Shown here: positions 27,746 to 36,784 of the stretch, piece after piece
Layout of the letters: each line of letters starts with the position of its first letter
Numbering within the stretch: position 1 is the stretch's first letter
Origin: Opitutales bacterium
GTDB lineage: Bacteria; Verrucomicrobiota; Verrucomicrobiia; Opitutales; Oceanipulchritudinaceae
Direction: 5' to 3'
Length of the DNA: 52,738 bases
NCBI GenBank assembly: GCA_020831485.1
Contig: JAFIGG010000018.1
Coordinates: 1 to 52,738 of the forward strand
Program-made: the position numbers and the translations under genes
The notes under the pieces: model-generated
Told to the model about the DNA's origin: nothing
Seen by the model: the letters and a program-made list of their open reading frames with translations, nothing else
The model's database searches: none

Positions 27746-28204
27746 TCAGCTCAGCCGGTGACTGTTTGTCCACAGGTGCCAGTCTCCAGTTGCCACGTAT
27801 TGTCCGTCTTCTGTCTGGATCCGTTCCCTCTGCATCCAGTAAGCGGGGATTTTGCCGAGTAATCGCCGGTCCAGGTCGAAGGTAGGCGAGTCCTTTCTTA
27901 AATACTCATTCGATTCTGATGCCCGATCCGGGTCGTAACCTTCGAGATTGTCGATGTCCTGCATCAGGGCCGGATCGTTGAAAGCCAGAACATCTCCACG
28001 CACCCAGTCGCTGCCATCGCACAGCGCCGGGTAGCCCAGCTTCAGATGAAAGAGCTTGCCGCGAACGAGTGCAGGCAGGCTCAGTGGCACACGACCCTCG
28101 CAGATTCTGCGATAGTAATAGCCTCCGGGTCGCAGTGTGCCGTAGACAAATACCTGGAAGCGGAAAGCCTTAAGCTCTTCAGCTTTGCTGCTTGACGAGG
28201 GCAT
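27746..28204 (-). CDS. Gamma-glutamylcyclotransferase-like (GGCT/AIG2 fold) protein
   Basis: The 152-residue protein shows the GGCT-fold signature VFVYGTLRPGGYYY, a central VRGDVLAF strand, and LEGYDPD, which supplies the family's acidic catalytic residue. Family members cleave gamma-glutamyl amines or act on other gamma-glutamyl compounds; the substrate here cannot be told. Its first 26 bases overlap the 3' end of the E1-E2 fusion gene in a different frame, suggesting coupled translation. The role next to a 2-oxoacid dehydrogenase is unknown. Confidence 0.8.
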   Translation of the reverse strand: MPSSSSKAEELKAFRFQVFVYGTLRPGGYYYRRICEGRVPLSLPALVRGKLFHLKLGYPALCDGSDWVRGDVLAFNDPALMQDIDNLEGYDPDRASESNEYLRKDSPTFDLDRRLLGKIPAYWMQRERIQTEDGQYVATGDWHLWTNSHRLS

Positions 28205-31200
28205 TCAATGAGAACTGCTCGATTTCCCTGCGCACTTCAGCCATGAACTGGGCTCCGGCTACTCCATTGGCCCAGCGATGGTCAAAACTCAGGCATAGGC
28301 TGACTTTTTCGCAGGGTTTTTCGCCTGAAGTCGCATCGAGGTGGGCTTCTCCCATGAACAAGGTTGCGATCGCCGGCGGCACGACCACCGGCAATGCATC
28401 CCGCACGCCGTATGCGCCCATACTGGTGAGGATGACCGGGGTGCCCGATTTGGATCGGACCCTGCCCGCGCGCACATCGGCAATGGCGAGTTGGCAACGT
28501 TGCGAGAATTCGTCCCAGCCAAGTTCATTGGCGCCTTCGACCACTGCCGTTTCCAGAGCGTCGTTGGGTAGGGCTACTGCGATGCCCAGATTGAACCGTT
28601 CATGCCGCAGGAGGGTGTTGTCTTTGGTGACCGTGCAGGTGAAAACGGGGCAGCGTTCCATCGCGCGGGTGATTGCCCAGGCGACCATGACTGTAGGAGA
28701 AGGTGGAGAATCCGGGACTAGTTCTTTGGCTTCGCTGCGGGCTTTGCGGATGCTGTCCCAGCCCGCTTTTACCGTCATGTGAGCGGGCACGACATCCTTC
28801 AGCTGGGCAATGATATGGGGCGATAGGCCGCCCTCGGTCGGTTTGTGCGCCTGCACTTTGCTCTCTGTTCTGGCCGGGATGGGCGCGCTTTCCTGCGCAA
28901 CCGGGGCTTGGCTTCTGGTGGGTGTCTTTACTCCCGAGCTCGTGGCCAGATAGGCGATGACCTGGTGGACTTCCACTTCGTCGCCTTCTGCGATTAACCA
29001 TTCAACCAGGGTTCCGGCTTCAGATGCCTCGATGGGGAATAGGGCTTTGTCGGTTTCGACTTCGCAAAGTGCGTCATCCGGCTCGATGTCTTCACCCGTT
29101 TCGGCGATCAGCGAGATCACCTTTGCGCTGGTGATGCCCTCGCCCAGAATGGGCACGCGTATTTCGGTGCGATCGGCTTCGTTCGTTTCCGCCCCGGTTT
29201 CGGCAAATGTCTCTTTCATCATTTCGAGAGTTTTATTTTCACTGTCGGCTGGTTCTGCTTCAGCGCTCGCAATGGAGCGTTTTTGCTTACTCGCCAATAG
29301 CTCACGCAGCTTCTGCAAAACGGTGTTTTTGTCCGGCAGGGCGGCGTATTCAAGAACCGGATTGTAGCCGATGTTTACGTCAGGCTTCGCCAGCAGGGTC
29401 GGCGGTGCGAGCAAGCGGCTGAAGAGTTTTCCGGAAGAAATATGGCTGAGGATCTTCTGGCCGATACTGCAGCTTTCTCCATCCTCCTGAACCACCAGAA
29501 TCCGTCCCGTTTTTTGCACCGAATCGGCGATAGTCGCGAGGTCAAGCGGGGCAACGGTGCGGACATCAATCAATTCGACCGCGTGCGCGTCGTCCAGCAG
29601 CTTGAGGGCTTCCTCTGCCACTTCGATGCAGTTGCCCCACGCGACCAGCGTCAGGTCTTCACCCTCACGGCAGATGCGCGCTTTGCCAAAGGGAATCGGC
29701 TGCGGCCTTGCTGTGACTTCGCGCGGGTGCCACATGAGGTGTTTGGGAATCAGGAAAATGGATGGGCTGTTTGCGTGCATTGCCGTCCAGAAAAGGCCGG
29801 CGGCGTCTTCCGGGTTGCTGGGGATGGCAACCTGCAGGCCGGGAAAGTGTGCCAGGGCGCTCTCATTACTTTGGCTGTGCCAAAGAGCGCCACCCGGCAG
29901 GTAGGCGCCGCAGGGAGCGTAAAGGACTGCTGGTGCAGACCATTCGCCGTTGCTGCGCCAGTGCAGGGTTGATAAATGGGTGACTAGTTGGTTGAAGCCC
30001 GGCCAGATGTAGTCGGCGAACTGTATTTCAAAGACCGGTCGCTTGCCATAAGCAGCGAGACCAACCGCGACGCCAACAATTGTGGATTCCGCCAGAGGGG
30101 AGTTGAATACATTGTCGGGGTGGGCGTCGGAGAGCCCTTTGGTCAAACTGAAAACGCCACCTTTCGGGTCTTCAATGTCCTGCCCGAAGAATACGAAGTC
30201 CTTCTTCTGCCGAAGGCCCGAGTGGAAAGTTTCATTGATGGCATCCACCATGCGGCGCTTGTCTTTCCATTCCAGACCGATGCGGGGTGGATTTGCGGGT
30301 TCGCCATAGACATGCTTGAGGAGGTCTGAGGGGTCGGGATCGAGTTCGCTGAAAGCGCGCTCATAGTCGGCCCGTACCTCTGCTTCGACTTCCGCGTAGA
30401 GTTCCTGGTAAGCTTTCTCAGTCAATGCCTTGGCGGCTATCAACTGTTTTTTAAGGCGTTGGATTGGGTCTTTTTGTTCGAGGCCCGCGATTTCATCCTC
30501 AGCGCGGTACTTGCGTTGATCGTCGGCACTTGAGTGGCTGGATATACGCTCAGTGCGGCACCAGATAAACTGCGGTCCGGATCCTTTGCGCAGGGCCTCC
30601 ATAGCGGCACCAACCTCGAGCTGGACTTCGTCTACATCGCAGCCATCAATGCTGCGCCAGTTTTCCGGGTTGAGCACTTTCAGGGCCAGCGGATTCATCT
30701 GCTGCGTCGCGGTCGAAATGCCGATGCCGTTGTCTTCAACCAGGAAAAGGACCGGCAGCTTGCGTTCCACGGCAAAGCTCACCGCTTCGAAAAAATCTCC
30801 CTGACGGGTACCGGCGTCGCCAATGGTGGTCACCACCAGGTTTGGTTTTTGATCCAGCTTCAAGCCCCAGGCGAGCCCGCAGGCCGGCAGCAGCGAGGCT
30901 CCGACCACTGAAGCGATGCTGAAAATACCCTTTTCGCGACTGCTGTAGTGTGCCGGCATCTGGCGGCCTCCGCTGGCGCCAGAACGTTTAGCGAAGAAGG
31001 ACAAGGCCATTTCATAGGTGTCGACTCCGCGGCCCAGAGCAATTGGTCGGTCACGGTAGTAGCCTGCGAAGAAATCGCCGTCTTTGAGCAGGCGGCCAAC
31101 TACGGTGAGGGCTTCGTGGCCCATGCCGGATACATGGAACCAGCCCTTTCCCTGACGAATCAGGCTCTGTTCCCTGAGGTCACCAAGACGACTGTTCAGC

Positions 31201-31247
31201 ATCAGTCGAAGTAAATCGAGTTTCTCTTTAGGGCGGGTGGGTTTCAT
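28179..31247 (-). CDS. Four-part fusion: 2-oxoacid dehydrogenase E1-alpha, E1-beta, lipoyl domain and E2 catalytic domain
   Basis: One uninterrupted 1022-residue frame. E1-alpha (about 10-325) has the thiamine-diphosphate region starting GDAGTRQGDF (143-152) and ending EDN (171-173). E1-beta (about 330-650) has PLAESTIVGVAVGLA and HSQSNE. A lipoyl domain (about 694-770) has the lipoylation motif ETDKA with Lys734. After an Ala/Pro linker, a short E2 acyltransferase domain (about 805-1022) ends in FDHRWANG. The usual peripheral-subunit-binding domain for E3 is not visible. In the E2 active-site motif HxxxDG, His990 is kept but Asp is replaced by Asn994. The complex would oxidatively decarboxylate a 2-oxoacid, probably branched-chain-like, to an acyl-CoA. 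No E3 gene is in the window. Confidence 0.88.
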   Translation of the reverse strand: MKPTRPKEKLDLLRLMLNSRLGDLREQSLIRQGKGWFHVSGMGHEALTVVGRLLKDGDFFAGYYRDRPIALGRGVDTYEMALSFFAKRSGASGGRQMPAHYSSREKGIFSIASVVGASLLPACGLAWGLKLDQKPNLVVTTIGDAGTRQGDFFEAVSFAVERKLPVLFLVEDNGIGISTATQQMNPLALKVLNPENWRSIDGCDVDEVQLEVGAAMEALRKGSGPQFIWCRTERISSHSSADDQRKYRAEDEIAGLEQKDPIQRLKKQLIAAKALTEKAYQELYAEVEAEVRADYERAFSELDPDPSDLLKHVYGEPANPPRIGLEWKDKRRMVDAINETFHSGLRQKKDFVFFGQDIEDPKGGVFSLTKGLSDAHPDNVFNSPLAESTIVGVAVGLAAYGKRPVFEIQFADYIWPGFNQLVTHLSTLHWRSNGEWSAPAVLYAPCGAYLPGGALWHSQSNESALAHFPGLQVAIPSNPEDAAGLFWTAMHANSPSIFLIPKHLMWHPREVTARPQPIPFGKARICREGEDLTLVAWGNCIEVAEEALKLLDDAHAVELIDVRTVAPLDLATIADSVQKTGRILVVQEDGESCSIGQKILSHISSGKLFSRLLAPPTLLAKPDVNIGYNPVLEYAALPDKNTVLQKLRELLASKQKRSIASAEAEPADSENKTLEMMKETFAETGAETNEADRTEIRVPILGEGITSAKVISLIAETGEDIEPDDALCEVETDKALFPIEASEAGTLVEWLIAEGDEVEVHQVIAYLATSSGVKTPTRSQAPVAQESAPIPARTESKVQAHKPTEGGLSPHIIAQLKDVVPAHMTVKAGWDSIRKARSEAKELVPDSPPSPTVMVAWAITRAMERCPVFTCTVTKDNTLLRHERFNLGIAVALPNDALETAVVEGANELGWDEFSQRCQLAIADVRAGRVRSKSGTPVILTSMGAYGVRDALPVVVPPAIATLFMGEAHLDATSGEKPCEKVSLCLSFDHRWANGVAGAQFMAEVRREIEQFSLNALVKQQS

Positions 31248-31368
31248 GGACTCTTCACGTTGTCTACGATTTGTGATGGGAACGAACCGGTCAATTGGAA
31301 ATGGCGGGCACCTATCGTTGAAGCAGTCCGGTATAGGCGTGTTTGGCGTTTAAGCGAACGTTTTTTTA

Positions 31369-33855
31369 ATGCCGTTGTCGGCAAATACAGTTTTGCATTA
31401 TTTGGGGCGGGCACTCATTATCCGGCGCTTGGTGAAAGATATACCGAATATGGAATGGGCGGCGTGGACATCCTTGAAAAAAGGAATTGTCTGCTTCGAC
31501 AGGGATTGGAACGGGCAGAATCTGCCGGAGCTTTATTGGGGAGACGATCATTTAAAGATGCAATCGATCGAACCGGCAAGTCCGCTTGGCTTCGCTAAAT
31601 CCAGCGGCTACATGGTCGATGGGGGGAAGGTGATCTTTCTGATGTTCGATAAAGTTCGCAAGCGCAAGGGCCAGCCCGAGCGCAGGATCTTTGTGGCCGG
31701 GCCTTTCAATGACTGGGCTCCGGGGACGGATGCAAAGTGGGAGTTGGAGACGGCAAAAATTGATGGCAAGCCTTGTTACCGTCTGGCTGTGCCGGTTAAA
31801 GCGGTGAGTGGAGGAGATCCTGTCAGCTTTAAGTATGTCACCGGAGATGGCGAATGGCTCGAGGTGCCTTCGGATGCTCCGGATGCGGTGACCGATGCTC
31901 ATGGCTTCCGAAACTTTCTTTTCAACCCCGGGCAGACCGGTCGCCATCGATTTTACTTCGTGCCGCCACTCTCTCTGAACCAGAGCGAGGGGCGTGGCTT
32001 GTATCACCGCAAGGGCAAAGACTGGCATTCGTTGCCTGTTCAGGCGGGCGTGTTTCTCAAAAAACTGAGTAGCGACCTGCGCCTCGGGTCCTGGTTGGAG
32101 GACGGCGCGACAATTTTTCGGCTTTTTGCGCCGCGCGCGCGTTCGGTCAAGGTTCACCTGAGTGAGGATGCTGAATCGGCGGGTGAGGCGATTACGATGC
32201 GCTTGCTGGATGGCATGGTGTGGGAGCTACGTTTGGAGGACAACCGCGCTGGATGGTATTATTTTTATTCGGTGACAGGTGAACCGTCGGGAGGGTTTTC
32301 GCACTTCGATCCCGAATTCAAGGTACTGGATCCCTATGCCCGGGCTGTGGTCGGGCCCCTTGGTCCGGCGATTGTTACGCGGGATGAGGATTTCCCCAAG
32401 GTCGAACAGGCCTTTCAGCCGCCTTCCTGGCATGATCTGGTGATTGCGGAGGCGCATGTTCGTGACCTCACACACTGGGCGCCCGTTGCGATGTCCGAAA
32501 AGGAGCGGCTGGGATTCAGTGGCCTGCGCAAGTGGGTGGAATCCGAAGATTTCTACCTCACGGACCTTGGCGTGAATGCGGTTGAGTTGCAGCCGATTCA
32601 GGAATTCGATACCGTTAATCCGGTTGAATACGGTTGGGGTTACATGCCTGTGAATTATTTCGCCCCGGCAAGTCAGTATGGCCTGGAGCCCGAAAGTGGC
32701 AGTCAGGTGGATGAATTTAGGGCACTGGTGGAGGCCTTTCATCGGCGCGGTTTAGCGGTGATACTCGACGTGGTTTACAATCACGTGGGCGAACCCAATT
32801 ACCTTCAATACATCGACAAAGAGTATTACTTCCTGCTGGATGGCAGCGGACGTTACCTCAATCACAGCGGCTGTGGCAACACTCTGGATGCGGATGCGCC
32901 CATGGTTCGGCGGTTGATGCGCGACAGTCTGGTGCACCTGATTGAGCGCTTTGATGTCGATGGCTTTCGCTTTGATTTGGGTGAACTGATCGGGGTGGAC
33001 GCGCTGCACTGGCTTGAACTCGAGCTGAAACAGGTGAAGCCCTCTGTCGTGATGATTGCCGAGCCCTGGAGCTTCCGCGGGCATATTTCCAAAGATCTTA
33101 GGCCGACGGGTGTGGCCAGTTGGAACGACGGTTTTCGGGAAACCGTATGTGGGTACCTGCTGGGTAAGAGCGGTCCTGAAGGCATGTTGTACCACCTCAA
33201 GGGTTCGCATCCGGACTGGACGCGTTTCCCTGCGCAAACAATTAACTACACCGAATCGCACGACGACCGCTGCTGGATCGACAAAATCACTGAAAATCAC
33301 GACCACAACGGCAGCTACCCGACAGCAACTGACCGACGCCGGACGCATTTGATGGCGTCCTTGCTGTTCGTTTCCATTGGAGTTCCGATGATTAACAGTG
33401 GTCTGGAAATGCTCAAGAGTAAGAGCGGCGTGCGGAATACCTATCTGCGTGGAGACCTAAATGCGGTTCCCTATGAACGGGCGGCGCAGTATTCCGGGAC
33501 GGCCACCTATTTTCGCCAATGGATTGCCTTCAGGCAAAGCACCGTAGGCCGACATTTTCTGTGCCGGCACAGCTTCCCGAGTGAAGGGTATTTTCACGCC
33601 GAGATCGAAGGCAATGTATTTGGAGTGTTGTTCAACGCGGATTTCTCCGAGGGTTCAAAGCAATTGCTCTATGCGGTGAATCCAACATTTGAACCGGTTG
33701 AAATCTACTGGGATGGTGTTGCTTTTGATGGGTTTGTGCAGATCGCCGATGCGGAACGGTTTGAACCCGTCGGTCTGGATGCGGCCCGCATACACCTTCA
33801 CCGCCATTGCATGCGCATTCCTCCGCTCAGTTGCGGACTTTGGTTGAAGCGATGA
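31369..33855 (+). CDS. Pullulanase/isoamylase-type GH13 alpha-glucan debranching enzyme
   Basis: The 828-residue protein has two beta-sandwich modules of the CBM48/E-set type (about 90-200 with RRIFVAGPFNDWAPG, and about 240-335 with ATIFRLFAPRARSVKV), then a GH13 barrel (about 360-720) and a C-terminal beta domain. YGWGYMPVNYF (about 421) corresponds to the type I pullulanase YNWGYDP motif. The catalytic triad is visible: Asp536 (GFRFDLGE), Glu565 (IAEPW) and Asp632 (SHDD). No signal peptide is evident, so it probably acts on glycogen-like branches inside the cell. The start lacks a clear ribosome binding site. Its TGA overlaps the next gene's ATG. Confidence 0.85.
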   Translation: MPLSANTVLHYLGRALIIRRLVKDIPNMEWAAWTSLKKGIVCFDRDWNGQNLPELYWGDDHLKMQSIEPASPLGFAKSSGYMVDGGKVIFLMFDKVRKRKGQPERRIFVAGPFNDWAPGTDAKWELETAKIDGKPCYRLAVPVKAVSGGDPVSFKYVTGDGEWLEVPSDAPDAVTDAHGFRNFLFNPGQTGRHRFYFVPPLSLNQSEGRGLYHRKGKDWHSLPVQAGVFLKKLSSDLRLGSWLEDGATIFRLFAPRARSVKVHLSEDAESAGEAITMRLLDGMVWELRLEDNRAGWYYFYSVTGEPSGGFSHFDPEFKVLDPYARAVVGPLGPAIVTRDEDFPKVEQAFQPPSWHDLVIAEAHVRDLTHWAPVAMSEKERLGFSGLRKWVESEDFYLTDLGVNAVELQPIQEFDTVNPVEYGWGYMPVNYFAPASQYGLEPESGSQVDEFRALVEAFHRRGLAVILDVVYNHVGEPNYLQYIDKEYYFLLDGSGRYLNHSGCGNTLDADAPMVRRLMRDSLVHLIERFDVDGFRFDLGELIGVDALHWLELELKQVKPSVVMIAEPWSFRGHISKDLRPTGVASWNDGFRETVCGYLLGKSGPEGMLYHLKGSHPDWTRFPAQTINYTESHDDRCWIDKITENHDHNGSYPTATDRRRTHLMASLLFVSIGVPMINSGLEMLKSKSGVRNTYLRGDLNAVPYERAAQYSGTATYFRQWIAFRQSTVGRHFLCRHSFPSEGYFHAEIEGNVFGVLFNADFSEGSKQLLYAVNPTFEPVEIYWDGVAFDGFVQIADAERFEPVGLDAARIHLHRHCMRIPPLSCGLWLKR

Positions 33856-35999
33856 GAGCCTGCTGGTGGATAGGATCGATGCTGGCATTCAGTCTGCTGG
33901 CCTCGTTGGCGGAAGCCATCTGGTATCCGCAGTCTTGGTCAGGGCCCTTGCTCGACCCGGTGGATGTGACTGGTTTCGAGGACCGTCTGAGGATGATCGA
34001 ACGTTACCAGTTTGTTGACCCCAGCCGAGCCTGGGAGTGGCACAGCCGAATGTTGCAGGATACGGATCACAGTTCAGAGCAGCGCATTCAGTTGGGTCTG
34101 GCCTATGCGATCCCGCGCCTGGTCAGGGATGGCAGAGAGGCAGCGCTGGATGCGCTGAATACACTGGATCGGGAGCTGGAATCGCTCGATCAGCCTGCTT
34201 TTTGGAAGGGCAGGTTGGCATTGGTGTTGGGGGACGTGCATAACCGGACAGGTTTCCCGGACAGTGCCCACGATGAATATCGTCGCGCCGAACGGATTTT
34301 TTTCAGAGGAGGATACAAGGACTGGCAGTCTGTAGCCATGCTGCGCCAGGCGCGGATGCGCTATTATTTTGGCACGGATGTCGGGGTGGCTGAGCAACTG
34401 CAATCGATTCTGGAATTGGAAGGAGCCTGCCCGACCATCCAGGCATTTGCAGAGGTGCTGCTGCTTGTCCCAATGTCGGGAGATTTCGAAGATGCGAAAG
34501 GTCGGCGCTACGCAGCTGCCATGACTGAGTTGCGCGAACTGGACGACCCGATTGTCCAGGGCGAGTTGTGGACCCTTGAATTCTCGAGAGCCGTTCGGAT
34601 GAGCAGCTGGATTGACGCTGAGTCTATTCTGATTCGCTTGGAAGACCATGCCCGCGACCGGGGTTTCCGCTGGTTTGGCGCCCTTGCCAGGATTCAGCGG
34701 GTTGCTTTGTATTTAAGCTATGGACTTGTCGATTCCGCTGCCGAAATTCAGCGCTTGATTCCCAGAGAGGTGGCGGCAGGCGGCTGGCCTGGTTCGCTGG
34801 CATTGATATTGGCTGCGCAGGGCGAGTGGGCATTGGCCCACGGCCAGTTGGAGTTTGCCGAAAAAGTTTTCGAGTCTGCAAACAATGAGGCTTCGGAAGA
34901 GTTAAGGCTATATATGGAACCCGACTTGCAGTGGGGAATGTCACAGGTGGCCAGGGCCCGGGGTGATTTTGTGTCAGCCTATCACCACTACGCAGCCTAT
35001 AAGGAGGCTTCGGACCGGCGCTTGAACTACCTCATGCGCGAGCAGATGGATCATCAGGGAGAGGAGATGGAACAGGACCGAATGCAGCTGGAGATTACAA
35101 TGCAGGAGATGCAGCTGAAGCAAACCAAGCGCATTCGGGACCTCACGATCGTTGGATTCGTTTTGGCACTTTTGGTCGTAATTCTACTTTGGATGCGTTT
35201 GCGCCTGCTGGCTGTTTCGCAGTCGAATCTTCGTCTGGCAGTGGAGAAGGAGCAACTGGCCCGGAACCACGCATTTGCGGCACAGCAGGCGGCGGAAGAG
35301 TCGAGCCGGCTTAAATCGGAATTCCTCTCCAACATCAGCCATGAAGTGAAGACGCCTCTGAACGCCCTGATAGGGATGATCAGTGTACTTCAGGAGATGC
35401 CGGCGGCCTCTTCCGAGCAAAAGCGTTGCCTGGAAACAATCCAGTCCTGCAGCGGGAAGTTATCTAAACTCCTCAACGATATCATCGATCTGGGCCGCAT
35501 GGAATCAGGGCGTTTTGAACTCGATTGGACTCCCTTTTCACCCCGCAAGACGCTGATTGAATGCATCGAGATGATGCAGGCTGCGGCAACAAACAAGGGG
35601 ATAAAGCTTGTGACGGAGGGCCTTGATGATCTCCCGGCGCGGGCAGTAGGGGATGCGGGCCGAATCAGCCAGGTACTTCTCAACCTTTTGGAAAACGCGA
35701 TCAAGTTTACGGACTCCGGGGAGGTCAGAGTCAGGGCCTCAATTGAGCCCACTGAGACCTCCGGCGGCTGGTTGGATGTCGAAGTGGAGGATACCGGGAT
35801 CGGAATTAAACCCGCATACAGGGACAGAATCTTTAAGCCATTTGAACAAGGCGACGGCTCGAGCACGCGCCGTTATCCGGGATCCGGACTCGGGCTTGCC
35901 ATATGCAGGCATCTGGTGCGCATGATGGAGGGCAAGATCAGCTTCACAAGCAAGCTCGGCAAAGGCACTTGCTTCAGGGTTCGGATGCGGCTGCATTGA
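33852..35999 (+). CDS. Membrane sensor histidine kinase with periplasmic TPR-like sensor region
   Basis: From the ATG at 33852 the protein has 715 residues. It shows a signal-like N-terminal helix (about 5-22), a long helical region with TPR character (about 40-400), one membrane helix (about 431-455), and a coiled coil. Next come a HisKA dimerisation domain with FLSNISHEVKTPLNALIG (phospho-acceptor His497) and a HATPase domain (N box LLNLLENAIKFTDSGEV, G1 DTGIGI, G2 GSGLGLAI). It has no receiver domain, and no response regulator is next to it. Its start overlaps the stop of the debranching-enzyme gene (ATGA), which hints at a link to glucan metabolism. The signal sensed is unknown. Confidence 0.85.
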   Translation: MRACWWIGSMLAFSLLASLAEAIWYPQSWSGPLLDPVDVTGFEDRLRMIERYQFVDPSRAWEWHSRMLQDTDHSSEQRIQLGLAYAIPRLVRDGREAALDALNTLDRELESLDQPAFWKGRLALVLGDVHNRTGFPDSAHDEYRRAERIFFRGGYKDWQSVAMLRQARMRYYFGTDVGVAEQLQSILELEGACPTIQAFAEVLLLVPMSGDFEDAKGRRYAAAMTELRELDDPIVQGELWTLEFSRAVRMSSWIDAESILIRLEDHARDRGFRWFGALARIQRVALYLSYGLVDSAAEIQRLIPREVAAGGWPGSLALILAAQGEWALAHGQLEFAEKVFESANNEASEELRLYMEPDLQWGMSQVARARGDFVSAYHHYAAYKEASDRRLNYLMREQMDHQGEEMEQDRMQLEITMQEMQLKQTKRIRDLTIVGFVLALLVVILLWMRLRLLAVSQSNLRLAVEKEQLARNHAFAAQQAAEESSRLKSEFLSNISHEVKTPLNALIGMISVLQEMPAASSEQKRCLETIQSCSGKLSKLLNDIIDLGRMESGRFELDWTPFSPRKTLIECIEMMQAAATNKGIKLVTEGLDDLPARAVGDAGRISQVLLNLLENAIKFTDSGEVRVRASIEPTETSGGWLDVEVEDTGIGIKPAYRDRIFKPFEQGDGSSTRRYPGSGLGLAICRHLVRMMEGKISFTSKLGKGTCFRVRMRLH

Positions 36000-36005
36000 C
36001 CGCCT

Positions 36006-36698
36006 TCAGCGTTTTCGGTTCCATGCTGGGCTTTGGAACTGCTGGCTGCAGGCTGCGGTGGGTTGCGGCAGGGTTGGGATGGATTTAAGGTGGGCTTGCA
36101 GGGTTTGGGTGAGTTCGGCTTCGAGCGTTTGCGCGAAGCGCGGAGAGTCGACTATCGCCCTAGCGAGGATGCTACCCTGAACCAGAAGTCCGGACCGGTT
36201 GCGTTTTAGCGCCGCGCCGGCCAGTTTTTGTCCGGTTTGCAGGTCGAGAACATCGCTGACTGCCGGCCGCTGAAAGCATGCATCCGCGGAGTCTGTGGAT
36301 GCTGCCGGCCTGGTCTCACCGCAATTGAACAAGCGCACGGAATGTCCTTCCCCAGCAATTGCCCCGGCAATTGCACGGTGGAGGGAGGAGTAGACATCGC
36401 ACACCTTTTCACGCCACCACGGGTGTCTATTTGGGACCACCAGACAATAGGTAAAGTCCGCCTGGTGGTCGACAATTCCCCCGCCCGTCGGTCGCCGCAC
36501 GCATTCGGCAATTACCTCAGGCCGGTCGGCTTCAATTTGCTGCCAGCGCTGGGTGTAGCCAAAGGTCCAGCTGGGCCGTTTCCAGCCATAGTGGCGAAAG
36601 CGAATGCAGTCCGCAGGCCCGGCCTCCAGCAGACTAAGGTCGAGGGCCATATTGGTGGCTGCATCACTGATCTGGTAGGGATAGCTGAGGAAGTCCAT
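36006..36698 (-). CDS. Octanoyltransferase/lipoate-protein ligase family protein (LipM-like)
   Basis: The 230-residue protein belongs to the biotin/lipoate ligase fold. RRPTGGGIVDHQADFTYCLV (about 68-87) is the family's nucleotide/acyl-binding loop, and GQKLAGAALKR carries the conserved Lys (about 158). DACFQRP places a Cys at about residue 141, where LipM octanoyltransferases have their catalytic Cys (ACF followed by Pro). It would attach octanoyl or lipoyl groups to lipoyl domains such as that of the E1-E2 fusion encoded at 28179-31247. LplA-type ligation is the alternative. It converges on the histidine kinase gene with six bases between the stop codons. Confidence 0.8.
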   Translation of the reverse strand: MDFLSYPYQISDAATNMALDLSLLEAGPADCIRFRHYGWKRPSWTFGYTQRWQQIEADRPEVIAECVRRPTGGGIVDHQADFTYCLVVPNRHPWWREKVCDVYSSLHRAIAGAIAGEGHSVRLFNCGETRPAASTDSADACFQRPAVSDVLDLQTGQKLAGAALKRNRSGLLVQGSILARAIVDSPRFAQTLEAELTQTLQAHLKSIPTLPQPTAACSQQFQSPAWNRKR

Positions 36699-36784
36699 GG
36701 TTTCCGGGCATCAAACAGGCTTTTGGAGGGATGTCGAATTTTAGCGTTTTCAATTACCCGAATCTGGGTTTCTATGGCGGTCCT

